Source of the DNA: Chloroflexota bacterium | Lineage (GTDB): Bacteria; Chloroflexota; Dehalococcoidia; SM23-28-2; RBG-16-64-32 | NCBI GenBank assembly: GCA_029262695.1 | Contig: JAJCYV010000041.1 | Coordinates: forward strand, 1-64,000 | Direction: 5' to 3' | Length of the DNA: 64,000 nt | Part shown: positions 42,611-51,452 of the stretch, in pieces | Layout of the letters: the number at the start of each line of letters is the position of its first letter | Position numbering within the stretch: position 1 is the stretch's first letter | Notes under the pieces: model-generated | Seen by the model: only the letters and a program-made list of their open reading frames with translations | The model's database searches: none | Told to the model about the DNA's origin: nothing | Program-made: the position numbers and the translations under genes

Positions 42611-43575
42611 GGCAGGTACGGCTCGATCCTGGCCTGCTGCTCCTGCAGCGTGTCAGCCGGCAACGAGACGTAGCCGACTTCCGCCACCAGGGCGGTCGCG
42701 TTGTCCAGGTAGAATTCGAGGAAGCGGAGCATCGGGTTCTCCGGGTGTTCGGCGAGGGACGACTCTCGGGTGTAGATGAAGAGTGGCCGGCTCAGCGGGT
42801 AGCTGCCGTCCAGCGCTGAATCGAAGGACGGAGCAACGCAGCCTTCGCCGCCGTCGACGGAGACGGCCTTCAGCGACTGGCCAGCGTCCTGGAAGTAGGC
42901 GAAACCGAAATAGCCGATCGAGTCGCCGTCGCCGCCAATGCCCACCGCCAGCACGTTGTCGTCCTCAGACGCGGTGCCATCGCCGCGGTGATTGGCGGCT
43001 TCGTCCACGTCCTTGATGATCGCCTCGACGAAGTAGTCGAACGTACCCGAGTCCGTGCCCGGGTAGTAGAGGGCGATGGGCTGGTCGGGAAAGCTGGCGT
43101 CGACAGCGCTCCAGTTGGCAGCGCCGCCGGTCCGGAAGATTTCGTGCAGCTGCTCGATCGTGAGGCAGTCGGCAAAGTCGTTGTCGGGGTGGACCATCAC
43201 GGTCAGGGCATCGAGGCCGACCTGGATCTCCAGGACATCGTTGATGCCGTTTTCGGCGCAGGCGTCGAGTTCGTCCTGCTCGATCGGGCGCGAAGCGTTG
43301 CTGAGGTGCGTCTCGCCGGCGCAGAAGACCTCTAAACCACCGCCGGTCCCGGAGAACGCCACGTTCACGCGGACGTCACCCGCGACAGCGTGAAAATCCT
43401 CGGCGACGGCCGCGGTGATCGGGTACACGGTGGAGGAGCCGTCGATGTCGATCTCGCCACCCTTGCCGCTGTCATCGCAGGCAACGGCGGCCAGCGCGGC
43501 AAGCGACAGGAGAAAAATGACCGCGAGCGCACGGATACCGGTCGAGCGCGGGCCTGGTGGCTCCTTCGCGATCAC
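42607..43575 (-). CDS. pstS: Phosphate-binding lipoprotein PstS
   Basis: 322 residues, GTG start. Lipoprotein signal with lipobox LAAVAC (Cys33), then the phosphate-binding protein pattern: IDGSSTVYPITAAVAEDF, NVAFSGTGGGLEVFC, GIGGDGDSIGYFGFAYF. Catches phosphate outside the membrane and delivers it to PstCA. It opens the operon; Pho-box-like repeats lie 36-61 bases upstream. Confidence 0.96.
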   Translation of the reverse strand: MIAKEPPGPRSTGIRALAVIFLLSLAALAAVACDDSGKGGEIDIDGSSTVYPITAAVAEDFHAVAGDVRVNVAFSGTGGGLEVFCAGETHLSNASRPIEQDELDACAENGINDVLEIQVGLDALTVMVHPDNDFADCLTIEQLHEIFRTGGAANWSAVDASFPDQPIALYYPGTDSGTFDYFVEAIIKDVDEAANHRGDGTASEDDNVLAVGIGGDGDSIGYFGFAYFQDAGQSLKAVSVDGGEGCVAPSFDSALDGSYPLSRPLFIYTRESSLAEHPENPMLRFLEFYLDNATALVAEVGYVSLPADTLQEQQARIEPYLP

Positions 43576-43610
43576 AAACCCAGCGTAGGAGGCGGTTCTC
43601 TAAGGGTCTC

Positions 43611-43636
43611 TTAACGGAGTGTTAACGGCGTTTAAC
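43611..43636. promoter_or_regulatory. Pho-box-like direct repeats upstream of pstS
   Basis: Three TTAAC units at 43611, 43622 and 43632 are spaced 11 and 10 bases apart, one helical turn, as in PhoP/PhoB sites of Gram-positive type (TTAACA repeats). They lie in the 170-bp gap between pstS and the HD-domain gene. Such phasing supports binding of the response regulator encoded at 44.4 kb. Confidence 0.72.
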
Positions 43637-43745
43637 GCCCCGTAAAACTTGCCGCCTGGCTACGTCGAGTATCATCCTGTTGCCAGGCGCAGCCGGGCTG
43701 CGCGCAGAGCGCCCGGTCCATTAGGCCGGCCGCGCCGGAGCCACT

Positions 43746-44282
43746 ATGGAAACGATCACCAGGAGCGCGTTCCTCGACGAGCAGTTTGCCTCATCGTCAG
43801 GTCTCTTTCGTGCCGACCTGGAAGCGTACCGCAACCATGCCTACCGTGTCCTCAACTTCGCTCTTGCCCTCGCCCCGGCGCTACCGGACGCACGCCGTAA
43901 GCTTGAGATAGCCAGCTACTTTCACGACCTCGGAATCTGGGCCGACTCGACCTTCGACTATATCGAGCCATCGGCTGGGCGCGCACGGGAGTATCTTGAG
44001 GCGAGCGGCCTTTCGGAATGGAGTGCCGAGATAACACGTATGATCTCGGAGCATCACAAGGTCAGATCGGCGCACCGCGACGGCCCGCTCGTCGAAGCGT
44101 TTCGAAGAGCGGACTGGGTGGATGTGTCCCTCGGTCTCCTCCGGTTCGGCCTTTCGGGGCCGTTCGCGGCCGAAGTGAGGCGGACCTTCCCGAACCAGGG
44201 GTTCCACCGGCGCCTTGTGGAACTCACGCTACAGCGGGTTCGCCGTCACCCGCTAAGCCCACTTCCTATGTTCAAGTGGTAG
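43746..44282 (+). CDS. HD-domain protein
   Basis: 178 residues. A metal-dependent phosphohydrolase pattern is visible: NHAYRVLNFALAL, then IASYFHDLGIWADSTFDY, later MISEHHKV and FRRADWVDVSLG. It is divergent from pstS, sharing the Pho-box region, so it may belong to the phosphate regulon. Substrate unknown; related stand-alone HD proteins hydrolyse nucleotides or other phosphoesters. Confidence 0.82.
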   Translation: METITRSAFLDEQFASSSGLFRADLEAYRNHAYRVLNFALALAPALPDARRKLEIASYFHDLGIWADSTFDYIEPSAGRAREYLEASGLSEWSAEITRMISEHHKVRSAHRDGPLVEAFRRADWVDVSLGLLRFGLSGPFAAEVRRTFPNQGFHRRLVELTLQRVRRHPLSPLPMFKW

Positions 44283-44439
44283 AGCCGGCCTTATCCTACT
44301 CACGCCATCCAACAGTGTGCGGCAACAACGTCCTTGTAAGACAACCGCAAGAATTACCCGCTACGATTCGATAGCGGGGCGCGGACCCCCTTCAAACTGC
44401 CCCGGACGTAAACTAGATATGTGAGGAATAGCGGCGCGC

Positions 44440-45126
44440 ATGGCTGAAGAACGAGTCCTGGTAGTCGAAGACGAACCCATGGTGGCCGAAGTCGTGGAGC
44501 GCTATCTGCGCCGCGACGGCTACACCGTGTCTGTCGTCCACGACGGCGACAGGGCGATGGACGCCTTCGAGCGCTTCCAGCCGGACCTGATCGTGCTCGA
44601 TATCATGCTGCCGGGGTTGGACGGCACGGAGATCTGTCGGCGCGTGCGGGCGCGCTCACAGGCGTCGATCATCATGCTGACCGCGCGCGGCGAGGAGACG
44701 GACAAGATCGTCGGCCTGGGCATGGGCGCCGACGACTACGTGACGAAGCCGTTCTCGCCACGCGAGCTGGCGGCTCGCGTGAAGGCCGTCCTCCGCCGCG
44801 CCAAAAACACCGTCGAGGCCGAGGGGGATCACCTCCGCTTCGGCGACCTGCGCATCAACGGCCGCACGCGGAAGGTGGAGGACCACCGCGGCCCGATCGA
44901 GTTGACGGCGCGCGAGTTCGACCTGCTGTTCCACCTCGCCAGCTACCCGGAGCAGGTGTTCAGCCGCGAGCAACTGCTGGACGCGGTCTGGGACCTTGAG
45001 TTCCCGGGCGATACCAGTACCGTGACGGTCAGCATGCGCCGCCTGCGCTCCAAGGTAGAGACCGACCCTTCGCGGCCGCGGCACCTGAAGACGGTCTGGG
45101 GAGTGGGTTACAAGTTTGAGCCATAG
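44440..45126 (+). CDS. phoB: PhoB-like response regulator
   Basis: 228 residues. Receiver with Glu-Asp pair (LVVEDEPMVAE), phospho-acceptor Asp54 in LIVLDIMLPG, and Lys in DDYVTKPFSP. OmpR/PhoB winged helix: GPIELTAREFDLLFHLASYP, TVTVSMRRLRSKVETDP, and VWGVGYKFEP. Its place next to pst and its kinase makes phosphate control likely; the name is by context. Overlaps the kinase gene by 11 bases. Confidence 0.92.
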   Translation: MAEERVLVVEDEPMVAEVVERYLRRDGYTVSVVHDGDRAMDAFERFQPDLIVLDIMLPGLDGTEICRRVRARSQASIIMLTARGEETDKIVGLGMGADDYVTKPFSPRELAARVKAVLRRAKNTVEAEGDHLRFGDLRINGRTRKVEDHRGPIELTAREFDLLFHLASYPEQVFSREQLLDAVWDLEFPGDTSTVTVSMRRLRSKVETDPSRPRHLKTVWGVGYKFEP

Positions 45127-46393
45127 CCGCAGCCCGGCCGGCCCGCTGCGCCTGCTCTCGCAGGCATGGCTCGGCCCCGTGCTGGCGCTTACGCTGGCGA
45201 TCGGCATCGGCCTCCTCATCGCGGAGCTCCTGATGACTCCGCCCGCGGGCGAGCTGCGCGACCTCGGGGCCTACCTCGCGCTCTCCGGCGCCGCCACGCT
45301 CGGCGCCGGCTGGCTCGCCCTGCGTCTCGCCGATCACGCCATCGGACTCTCGATCAAGGCGAAGGCGTTCCTGGGCACGGTCATCGGCGGCGGCGTCGCG
45401 CTGCTCAACGTCTTCATCGTTGCCCAGCTGATGTTCGTCTCGACCGCGCACGACCTGAAGCTGCTTGTCGCCCTTCTTGTGTTCAGCGCCCTGGTCACGT
45501 TGTTCTTCAGCATGTGGGTGGCCTCGACGATCGTCGGCCGCATGGCGGCCGCCACCGCCGGCATACGGAAGCTGGCCGCCGGCGAGCTAGACTCCAGGAT
45601 CGCACTGCCCGGCGGCGATGAGGTAGCTCAGCTCGCCAACGACGTCGACATCCTCGCCGAACGGCTGCAGGCGGCTGAACGGCAGCGGGCGTCGCTGGAC
45701 CGTGAGCGAAAGGAGCTAACAGCGGCGGTCTCCCACGACCTGCGAACGCCGCTGGCGAGCGTGCGTGCGATGGTCGAAGCGCTGGCCGACGACGTCGTGA
45801 AAGACCCGGCGGAGGTCAAGCGTTACTACGACGCCATGCGCCACGAGATCGACCGCCTCAGCCACATGGTGGATGACCTCTTCGAGCTTGCGCAGATGGA
45901 CGCGGGCGCGCCACGCCTGGAGCGGCGCAACGTCGCCCTGCACGAGATCGCGGCCGAGGTGATCGAGGCGATGCAGGCGCAGGCCAGGCTGAACGACGTG
46001 GCCCTGACCCTCGGCATGGAGGGCGATCAGCCGGACGTCTTCGTCGACGGCGCGCGCGTCGAGCGAGTGATCGCCAACCTGATCCGCAACGCCATGGAGC
46101 ACACGCCTCCCGGCGGACGAATCGACGTCAGGGTCGTCGCCGATGACGGCTGGCTGCGGCTGCACGTCAGCGACACCGGCGAGGGCATCGCCGAAGACGA
46201 TCTGCCGCACATCTGGAACCGCTTCTTCCGCGCCGACAAGTCTCGCAAGCGAGGCCCCGAAGCCGCCGACGGCGCCGGCCTCGGCCTCGCGATCGTCCGC
46301 GCCATCGTCGAGGCTCACGGGGGCCTCGTCGACGTCACCTCGGCGCCGGGACGGGGCGCTCTTTTCACGCTCCGCTTCCCTCTCCACTCCTAG
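45116..46393 (+). CDS. Sensor histidine kinase (PhoR-like by context)
   Basis: 425 residues, TTG start inside the end of the regulator gene. Up to four membrane helices in the first 140 residues (LGPVLALTLAIGIGLLIAELL, LALSGAATLGAGWLALRL, GTVIGGGVALLNVFIVAQLM, LLVALLVFSALVTLFFSMWV). Then HAMP (IRKLAAGELDSRIALPGGDEV), HisKA with His in AVSHDLRTPLASVRAM, and the ATPase: NLIRNAMEHTPPGG, DTGEGIAEDD, GAGLGLAIVRAI. No PAS domain. Phosphorylates the neighbouring regulator. Confidence 0.93.
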   Translation: MSHSRSPAGPLRLLSQAWLGPVLALTLAIGIGLLIAELLMTPPAGELRDLGAYLALSGAATLGAGWLALRLADHAIGLSIKAKAFLGTVIGGGVALLNVFIVAQLMFVSTAHDLKLLVALLVFSALVTLFFSMWVASTIVGRMAAATAGIRKLAAGELDSRIALPGGDEVAQLANDVDILAERLQAAERQRASLDRERKELTAAVSHDLRTPLASVRAMVEALADDVVKDPAEVKRYYDAMRHEIDRLSHMVDDLFELAQMDAGAPRLERRNVALHEIAAEVIEAMQAQARLNDVALTLGMEGDQPDVFVDGARVERVIANLIRNAMEHTPPGGRIDVRVVADDGWLRLHVSDTGEGIAEDDLPHIWNRFFRADKSRKRGPEAADGAGLGLAIVRAIVEAHGGLVDVTSAPGRGALFTLRFPLHS

Positions 46394-46517
46394 ACGCTCT
46401 GCCCCCTCCTCCGGATCGCACTAAGGCTGTCATCCGCGTAAGAGCCTCGTAAGGAATCCCGGCTAGCGTTGCAGGTGGTTACTTTGCCACAGAACGTTCA
46501 GTCCCAAGGAGGTACTC

Positions 46518-47369
46518 ATGCAAGCAAGCAGTCTAAGAAGGTGGGCCCTGGCGCCCGCCCTGGTGATCGCAACAGCCGCGGCCCTGGCGTTCGCGCTGGT
46601 CGCGACGCCCGCCGCCGGACAGGCGAACGTCACTTACACCGTGACGGTCGAGAACCTGACGGACGGCCAGCCGTTCACGCCGCCGGTGGTGGTCACTCAT
46701 TCGAGCGGATTCGACGTCTTCGAGTCCGGTCAGGCCGCCTCATCGGCGCTACAGGCCCTCGCCGAAAACGGCAACGCCGACCCGCTGCTGACGCTCGTCA
46801 GCGGCTCCAGCGCGGTGTACGACTCGGAGGCCGGCACGGCGCCGATCCTGCCCGGGGCGACCGCCACGTTCAGCGTCGATGCCCCGGCCGGGAGCCTCGT
46901 CTCGGTGGCGATGATGCTGATCTGCACGAATGACGGCTTCACCGGCCTCGACTCGGTCACGCTTCCGGCAAGCGGATCCGAGACGATCACCGCCAACGCC
47001 TACGACGCCGGCACGGAGAACAACACGGAAGACTTCGCCGACATCGTCCCGCCCTGTCAGGCCGTGATCGGCGTCACCTCGGACGACGACGGAACGGGTG
47101 AGACCAACCCGGCACTGGCCGAAGGCGGCGTCGTCAGCGCCCACGCCGGTGTCCAGGGCGGCACCGACTTGACCACAGCCGACCACGGCTGGACGGACCC
47201 GGTCGCGCGGATCGCCGTGACGGCGCCCGCCGGCCTGCCGAGCAGCGGCGGCCCGCCCCTGGACGGCGGCACCGGCACAGCCTGGACGCTCTACCTCGCG
47301 ATCGCCGGAGCACTGATCCTGGCCGCCGGTAGCGTGACCCTCGTGGCGAGCCGGCGCGCCGTTCGTTAG
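46518..47369 (+). CDS. Exported spondin_N-domain protein with membrane anchor
   Basis: 283 residues, strong AAGGAGGT site. Signal peptide (ALVIATAAALAFALVATPAAGQA), then a spondin_N-like domain: YTVTVENLTDGQPFTPPVVV, QAASSALQALAENGNADPLL, MLICTNDGFTGLDSVTLP, ITANAYDAGTENNTEDFADI. A C-terminal helix (AWTLYLAIAGALILAAGSVTLV) and basic tail anchor it. Function unknown. Upstream, a repeat-like AT-poor gap separates it from the kinase; a strong terminator follows. Confidence 0.88.
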   Translation: MQASSLRRWALAPALVIATAAALAFALVATPAAGQANVTYTVTVENLTDGQPFTPPVVVTHSSGFDVFESGQAASSALQALAENGNADPLLTLVSGSSAVYDSEAGTAPILPGATATFSVDAPAGSLVSVAMMLICTNDGFTGLDSVTLPASGSETITANAYDAGTENNTEDFADIVPPCQAVIGVTSDDDGTGETNPALAEGGVVSAHAGVQGGTDLTTADHGWTDPVARIAVTAPAGLPSSGGPPLDGGTGTAWTLYLAIAGALILAAGSVTLVASRRAVR

Positions 47370-47390
47370 CCTTCTACGGCGCAGCATGAA

Positions 47391-47429
47391 GACGGCCCCG
47401 GGCTTCCGGGGCCGTCTTCTTCTTCTTCC
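47391..47429 (+). terminator. Rho-independent terminator
   Basis: GACGGCCCCGG and CCGGGGCCGTC pair across a short loop and are followed by a T-rich run (TTCTTCTTCTT). It lies 20 bases after the spondin_N gene and isolates it from the Rieske gene downstream. Confidence 0.88.
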
Positions 47430-47575
47430 GATCGTAAGCGCCGCCCTCGCCTGAGAGCCGAAGGGCACGCGACTCAGGAGGCGCACGGTCTATGGTATCC
47501 TCCATAGCAATTGTTTCAAATTACCGAAGTGTGAAAACCTTCAGCAGTTAATTTCCCGTCGGAGAGGAGTTCGGC

Positions 47576-48310
47576 ATGAAGTGTTCGGAGTGTGGCCGAA
47601 TATGGCACGTCGGGGGCGATAAGTGTCCGACGTGTACCGCCTTTTCTGAAGAGTACCTCCGCGAACAGGCGTCCGCGGCGGCAAGCGAGGCAGAGGGCCC
47701 CGATTCGAGTGGTGAAGTGACAGCCGGGAGAGGTTTCTCGCGGCGAGACTTTCTGATCGGTGCGGTTGGTGGTGGAGCAGCGGCTTCAGTGGCGATACTG
47801 GTGCCTGTCGCACTCACAGAGTGGATTGACGACGATGGTGGCGACGGCGCACCGCCGGACGATGGCGGATCACCCGCTGTCGTAGTGGCGACGTTCCGGC
47901 GCACAAAGATCGCTTCGCTGTCAGACCTGACGCCAGGCGAGCCGCTCGACTTCGAATATCCCCTGGAGGGCCAGAGCAACTTCGTGGTCAAGCTCGGCGC
48001 GCCGGCTCACGGCGGCGTCGGAGAAGAAGGCGACATCGTCGCCTTCTCGTATGCCTGCACACATATGGGATGTCCCCTTAACGGCCTGTACAAGGACGAA
48101 CACAGGATTCTTGGCCCCTGTAGCTGCCACTACACGACGTTTGACCTGACGCGCGGCGGCCTGGTCGTACTGGGCCAGGCGACCGAGAACCTGCCGCAGA
48201 TCACCCTGGCTCTGGACGGCGATGACCTGTACGCCACGGGCGTGATGGGGCTGATCTTTGGGTACCGTGACAACCTCGCGGACGGGACACCGGTGGAGGT
48301 GACGGCATGA
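47576..48310 (+). CDS. Rieske iron-sulfur subunit of an Aio/Idr-like oxidoreductase, with N-terminal zinc ribbon
   Basis: 244 residues. The mature part matches the small subunit of arsenite oxidase (AioB) in order: EPLDFEYP, VVKLGAPAHGGVG, DIVAFSYACTHMGCPLNG, LGPCSCHYTTFDL, GQATENLPQITLAL, YATGVMGLIFGY. The [2Fe-2S] ligands are CTH..C and C.CH. A Tat signal (SRRDFLIGAVGGGAAASVAI) is present but starts only near residue 55. Before it stands a Cys4 zinc ribbon (MKCSECGRIWHVGGDKCPTC), which is unusual. GGAGAGGAG precedes the ATG. The large subunit overlaps by four bases, as in aioBA operons. Predicted to be exported by Tat with its partner. Confidence 0.9.
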   Translation: MKCSECGRIWHVGGDKCPTCTAFSEEYLREQASAAASEAEGPDSSGEVTAGRGFSRRDFLIGAVGGGAAASVAILVPVALTEWIDDDGGDGAPPDDGGSPAVVVATFRRTKIASLSDLTPGEPLDFEYPLEGQSNFVVKLGAPAHGGVGEEGDIVAFSYACTHMGCPLNGLYKDEHRILGPCSCHYTTFDLTRGGLVVLGQATENLPQITLALDGDDLYATGVMGLIFGYRDNLADGTPVEVTA

Positions 48311-50820
48311 CTAAGGATAAGCAGGGAGTCTCCGGCGTTAGCCCGGGCCCCCTCGTCAGCAGGGTTCCTGCGCCTCCGGCCGACGCAACCATCAAGAACA
48401 TATGCTGCGAGTACTGCCCGGTGGCATGCGGCTACAAGGCATACCTCTGGCCCGTTGGCACAGAGGGCGGTGCGAAGGCTGACGAGAACGCTCTTAGCAT
48501 CGACTATCCCGCGTTCCTCCAGAGCGGCAATTGGCCTTCGCCGACGATGTTCAACACCGTTACGTTCGAAGGTAAGCCACACAACGTCATCGTGATCCCT
48601 GACGGCGACTCCGAAGTCGGGAACATCGGCGGAACTCACAGCGTCCGAGGCGGCAGTATTGCGCAGAAGCTCTACAACCCGCAAACGCCGACCGCCGATC
48701 GTCTGCAGATGCCGCTGCTCCGTGTGCGCGGCACTCTCCAGCCGATCTCATGGGACGCCGCCACCGACATCGTGGCCGAAGTCTCCAAGCACGTCATCGA
48801 GAACCATGGCGAGCTGGCGTGGGGGATGAAGCGCTACTCGTACCAGTTCTACGAGAACGTCTATGCCGTGACGAAGCTGGCCCTGGGCGCCATCGGTTCG
48901 CCGAACCACGCACCTCACCACGCGCCGGCGGACGGCGACGACGTGCCAGGCCTCTCCGACACGGGAATCGACGCCTTCGGCTCGGCCTACGAGGACGATA
49001 GGGAAGCAGACGTCCTCTTCATCTCCGGCTCAGACCCGTACGAGACGAAGACCGTCCGCTTCACCACCTGGATGGCGGTCGGCGGCGCGACGATGATCTA
49101 CGTCGACCCGCGGCGCACGTTCTCGGCGGCGTTCGCGGAGAGCCGAGGCGGCCTGCACCTCCAGATCAACCCGGGCACCGATACAGCACTCTACGGCGCG
49201 ATCGCGCGCGTCATCCTGGACAACGGCTGGGAAGACAGCGAGTTCATCGCTGACTACATCGCGTCATCCGGGGAGGTCGCCGCCGAAGGCAAGTGGCGGC
49301 GCGTGCAGTTCGGCCAGTCGTTCGACGACTTCAAGAGCTACATCACTTCGGAGCCGGCCTTCGCGCTCGAAGAAGCGGCGCGGATAACGGGAGTGCCCGC
49401 CGAGAAGATCACGCAGACGGCGGAGTTGATGACCGGCGGCGGCGCGGCCGAGCGGCCGAAGCTGAGTATTCGCTTCGAGAAGGGGCTCTACTGGTCGCAC
49501 AACTACGAGAACACGGCCGCGATCGGCAATCTCGGCCTGGTAACCGGCTCTATCGGCTCAGTGGGGCGCTCGACCTCGCGGCTGGGCGGACACCAGCGCG
49601 GCGGTCAGTCGGGAGCGAGCTATCCGCTGGACAAGTCCCCGCACGAGTTCGAGGGCCACAAGGTCGAGATGGACCAGGACCGCTGGGTTGTCCAGGGCAA
49701 CACGCGGTTCATGTGGGCGATCGGCACGAATTGGATCGGCGCTTCCGCCTGCTCCCAGCAGATCTCCGACTCGCTCCGTCAGCTCATCCAGGAGACCGAT
49801 CCGCAGGTGACGACCGCTGATACAGCCGTTGCCATCGAGCAGCTGAAGCAGCGCGTGGACAACGGCGGGATGGTGTTCGTGCACCAGGAGATCTACCCGA
49901 ACGACACCACGGAGTTCGCCGATCTCGTGCTGCCCGCCGCCGCCTGGGGCGAGGAAGACTTTGCGCGGAATAGCGCCGAGCGCAGGCTGCGCATCTACGA
50001 GAAGATCTCGGATCCGCCCGGCGAAGCACGCCCAGACTGGAAGATCGTCGCCGAAGTGGCGCAGAAGATGGGCTTCGACGGCTTCGACTGGGCCGACTCG
50101 AATGAGATCTTCGAGGAGGCGTCCGAGCGCTCGAGGGGCGGCCGGCGGGACTACGCCGCGCTCGTCGAGAAGGCTCGCGCCGAAGGTAAGCGCGGCCACG
50201 ATCTGTTGCGTGAGTTCGGAACGCAGGGGTTGCAGACGCCGCTCACGCTTGAAGGCGGCGAGCTGGTGGAGACGCCGCGACTGCACGCAGACCTGAAGTT
50301 CAAGACGGACAGCGGCAAGGCGAACTTCGTCCGGGCGGACTGGTCTGCGGTGAACGCGCGCAACGAGATCCTGGGCCCGGAGGGCGATGAGCTGTGGATC
50401 ACGAACATGCGCGTCAACCACTACTGGAACAACCTGTCCGACTTCACCCGCCGCCCGTACACGTTCCAGCGCTACCCGGTGAACTTCATCGAGATCAACC
50501 CGCAAGATGCGGAATCGAAGGGCATCGAGAGCGGCGACATGGTCTCGATCGACAGCAACCGCGTGATCAATCAGTTGGGCCAGCAGGTGACTGGTGGATT
50601 CACGGCCGTCGCCTACATCACGGACATCGTGCCACCGGGCCTGGCGAGCGCCTACTTTCACTTCCCCAGGCAGCCGGCCAACTCGGTCGTCTCTGCTGAC
50701 ACGTCGCTCCAGCCACTCAACCTGCGCTATCAGTTCAAGCTGGGCCGCGGCAAGATCACGCGCATCGGCCCGACGGAGCTTGCAGAGCGCATGTCGTTCG
50801 CTCCCAGGAACATCGTGTGA
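48307..50820 (+). CDS. Molybdopterin oxidoreductase large subunit, Aio/Idr-like
   Basis: 837 residues of the DMSO-reductase superfamily. Cys34, Cys37 and Cys41 (CEYCPVAC) plus Ser112 in GGTHSVRGG reproduce the [3Fe-4S] site and Ser of arsenite oxidase AioA. Long similarity to AioA: GYKAYLWP..EGG...ENAL, YEDDREADVLFISGSDPYE, YVDPRRTFSAAFAESR, INPGTDTALYGAIARVIL, VGRSTSRLGGHQRGG, TDSGKANF. Two of the four AioA arsenite-site residues appear kept (Arg425 and His429 in RLGGH). The other two, His195 and Glu203 in Alcaligenes, do not seem to be (region SPNHAPHHAPADGDDVPGL). Substrate therefore open: arsenite, iodate (IdrA) or other. No own signal peptide; exported with the Rieske subunit. Confidence 0.88.
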   Translation: MTKDKQGVSGVSPGPLVSRVPAPPADATIKNICCEYCPVACGYKAYLWPVGTEGGAKADENALSIDYPAFLQSGNWPSPTMFNTVTFEGKPHNVIVIPDGDSEVGNIGGTHSVRGGSIAQKLYNPQTPTADRLQMPLLRVRGTLQPISWDAATDIVAEVSKHVIENHGELAWGMKRYSYQFYENVYAVTKLALGAIGSPNHAPHHAPADGDDVPGLSDTGIDAFGSAYEDDREADVLFISGSDPYETKTVRFTTWMAVGGATMIYVDPRRTFSAAFAESRGGLHLQINPGTDTALYGAIARVILDNGWEDSEFIADYIASSGEVAAEGKWRRVQFGQSFDDFKSYITSEPAFALEEAARITGVPAEKITQTAELMTGGGAAERPKLSIRFEKGLYWSHNYENTAAIGNLGLVTGSIGSVGRSTSRLGGHQRGGQSGASYPLDKSPHEFEGHKVEMDQDRWVVQGNTRFMWAIGTNWIGASACSQQISDSLRQLIQETDPQVTTADTAVAIEQLKQRVDNGGMVFVHQEIYPNDTTEFADLVLPAAAWGEEDFARNSAERRLRIYEKISDPPGEARPDWKIVAEVAQKMGFDGFDWADSNEIFEEASERSRGGRRDYAALVEKARAEGKRGHDLLREFGTQGLQTPLTLEGGELVETPRLHADLKFKTDSGKANFVRADWSAVNARNEILGPEGDELWITNMRVNHYWNNLSDFTRRPYTFQRYPVNFIEINPQDAESKGIESGDMVSIDSNRVINQLGQQVTGGFTAVAYITDIVPPGLASAYFHFPRQPANSVVSADTSLQPLNLRYQFKLGRGKITRIGPTELAERMSFAPRNIV

Positions 50821-51006
50821 GTGAGCGCCGCCAGCGCTTCCGCCAGCGCATAGAGTAGGAGAGATGCAGGCCAGCCTGTAGGAGCGCTTTGTGTTGGCGC
50901 CTCAGGCGAGAGATGGGCGCGTGAGCGCCAATGATTCATCAGCTCAGCGCGCTCGACGCGCTCGAGTTGATGCCGGCGGGCGAAAACAGATACGATCTGG
51001 AGGTCG

Positions 51007-51082
51007 GGGCCCGTAGCTCAGCGGTTAGAGCTCCGGACTTTTAATCCGGGAGTCGTGGGTTCGAATCCCACCGGGCCCTCCA
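51007..51082 (+). tRNA. tRNA-Lys (anticodon TTT), CCA encoded
   Basis: Complete cloverleaf: acceptor GGGCCCG/CGGGCCC, D-arm GCTCAGCGGTTAGAGC, anticodon stem CCGGA...TCCGG with loop CTTTTAA, T-arm GTGGGTTCGAATCCCAC, discriminator T and encoded CCA. The last 49 bases are repeated exactly at 54,865, making this the attachment site of an integrated element. Confidence 0.97.
51034..51082 (+). repeat. attL-type copy of the 49-bp direct repeat
   Basis: The 3' part of the intact tRNA-Lys, identical to the copy at 54865-54913. Sequence similarity stops at the CCA on the right and just inside the anticodon stem on the left. Confidence 0.88.
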
Positions 51083-51452
51083 TTCTCCACTGTTACCTAG
51101 CTTCTCGCCTCCGAATCTAGCCATCTCGGCCGTGTCGTGCGGTCAATGCTGACCAGGGGATCGTTTCGCGACCAGGGGATTGGACGATTTCGACACACCC
51201 GATCACCTCGGCCTTAGATAGGAATCGCGCATCATATCGGTGTGAGCTGACTCCCGGAATACGAGTCCGGAGCACTGATGTGCTTCAGCTCAGTGTCGCC
51301 GCGGGCCACGTTGATGTCGCTCTCAACACCGAAGATGGCATCGGTGACGTCGAGCCAGCCTGGGGGCGTTGCCGGAGTCGATATCGTCGATGTCGGTCTT
51401 AGCCGCGTCGCCCGTTCCCGGTGGCAGTTCGTCCTACTGGACCCACAATCGA
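51083..51452. other. Gap between tRNA-Lys and DUF59 gene with a possible gene remnant
   Basis: 370 bases without a convincing gene. On the minus strand, 51232-51390 reads like the end of a protein (WLDVTDAIFGVESDINVAR, DTELKHISAPDSYSGSQL) but has no proper start; it may be debris. An oppositely oriented copy of the motif CCGGGAGTCAGC found near 54.98 kb lies within it. Confidence 0.35.

Noticed and set aside
48307-50820. Possible selenocysteine or cysteine-type formate dehydrogenase
   Set aside because: No in-frame TGA; the Ser112 site and Rieske partner match the Aio type, not formate dehydrogenase.
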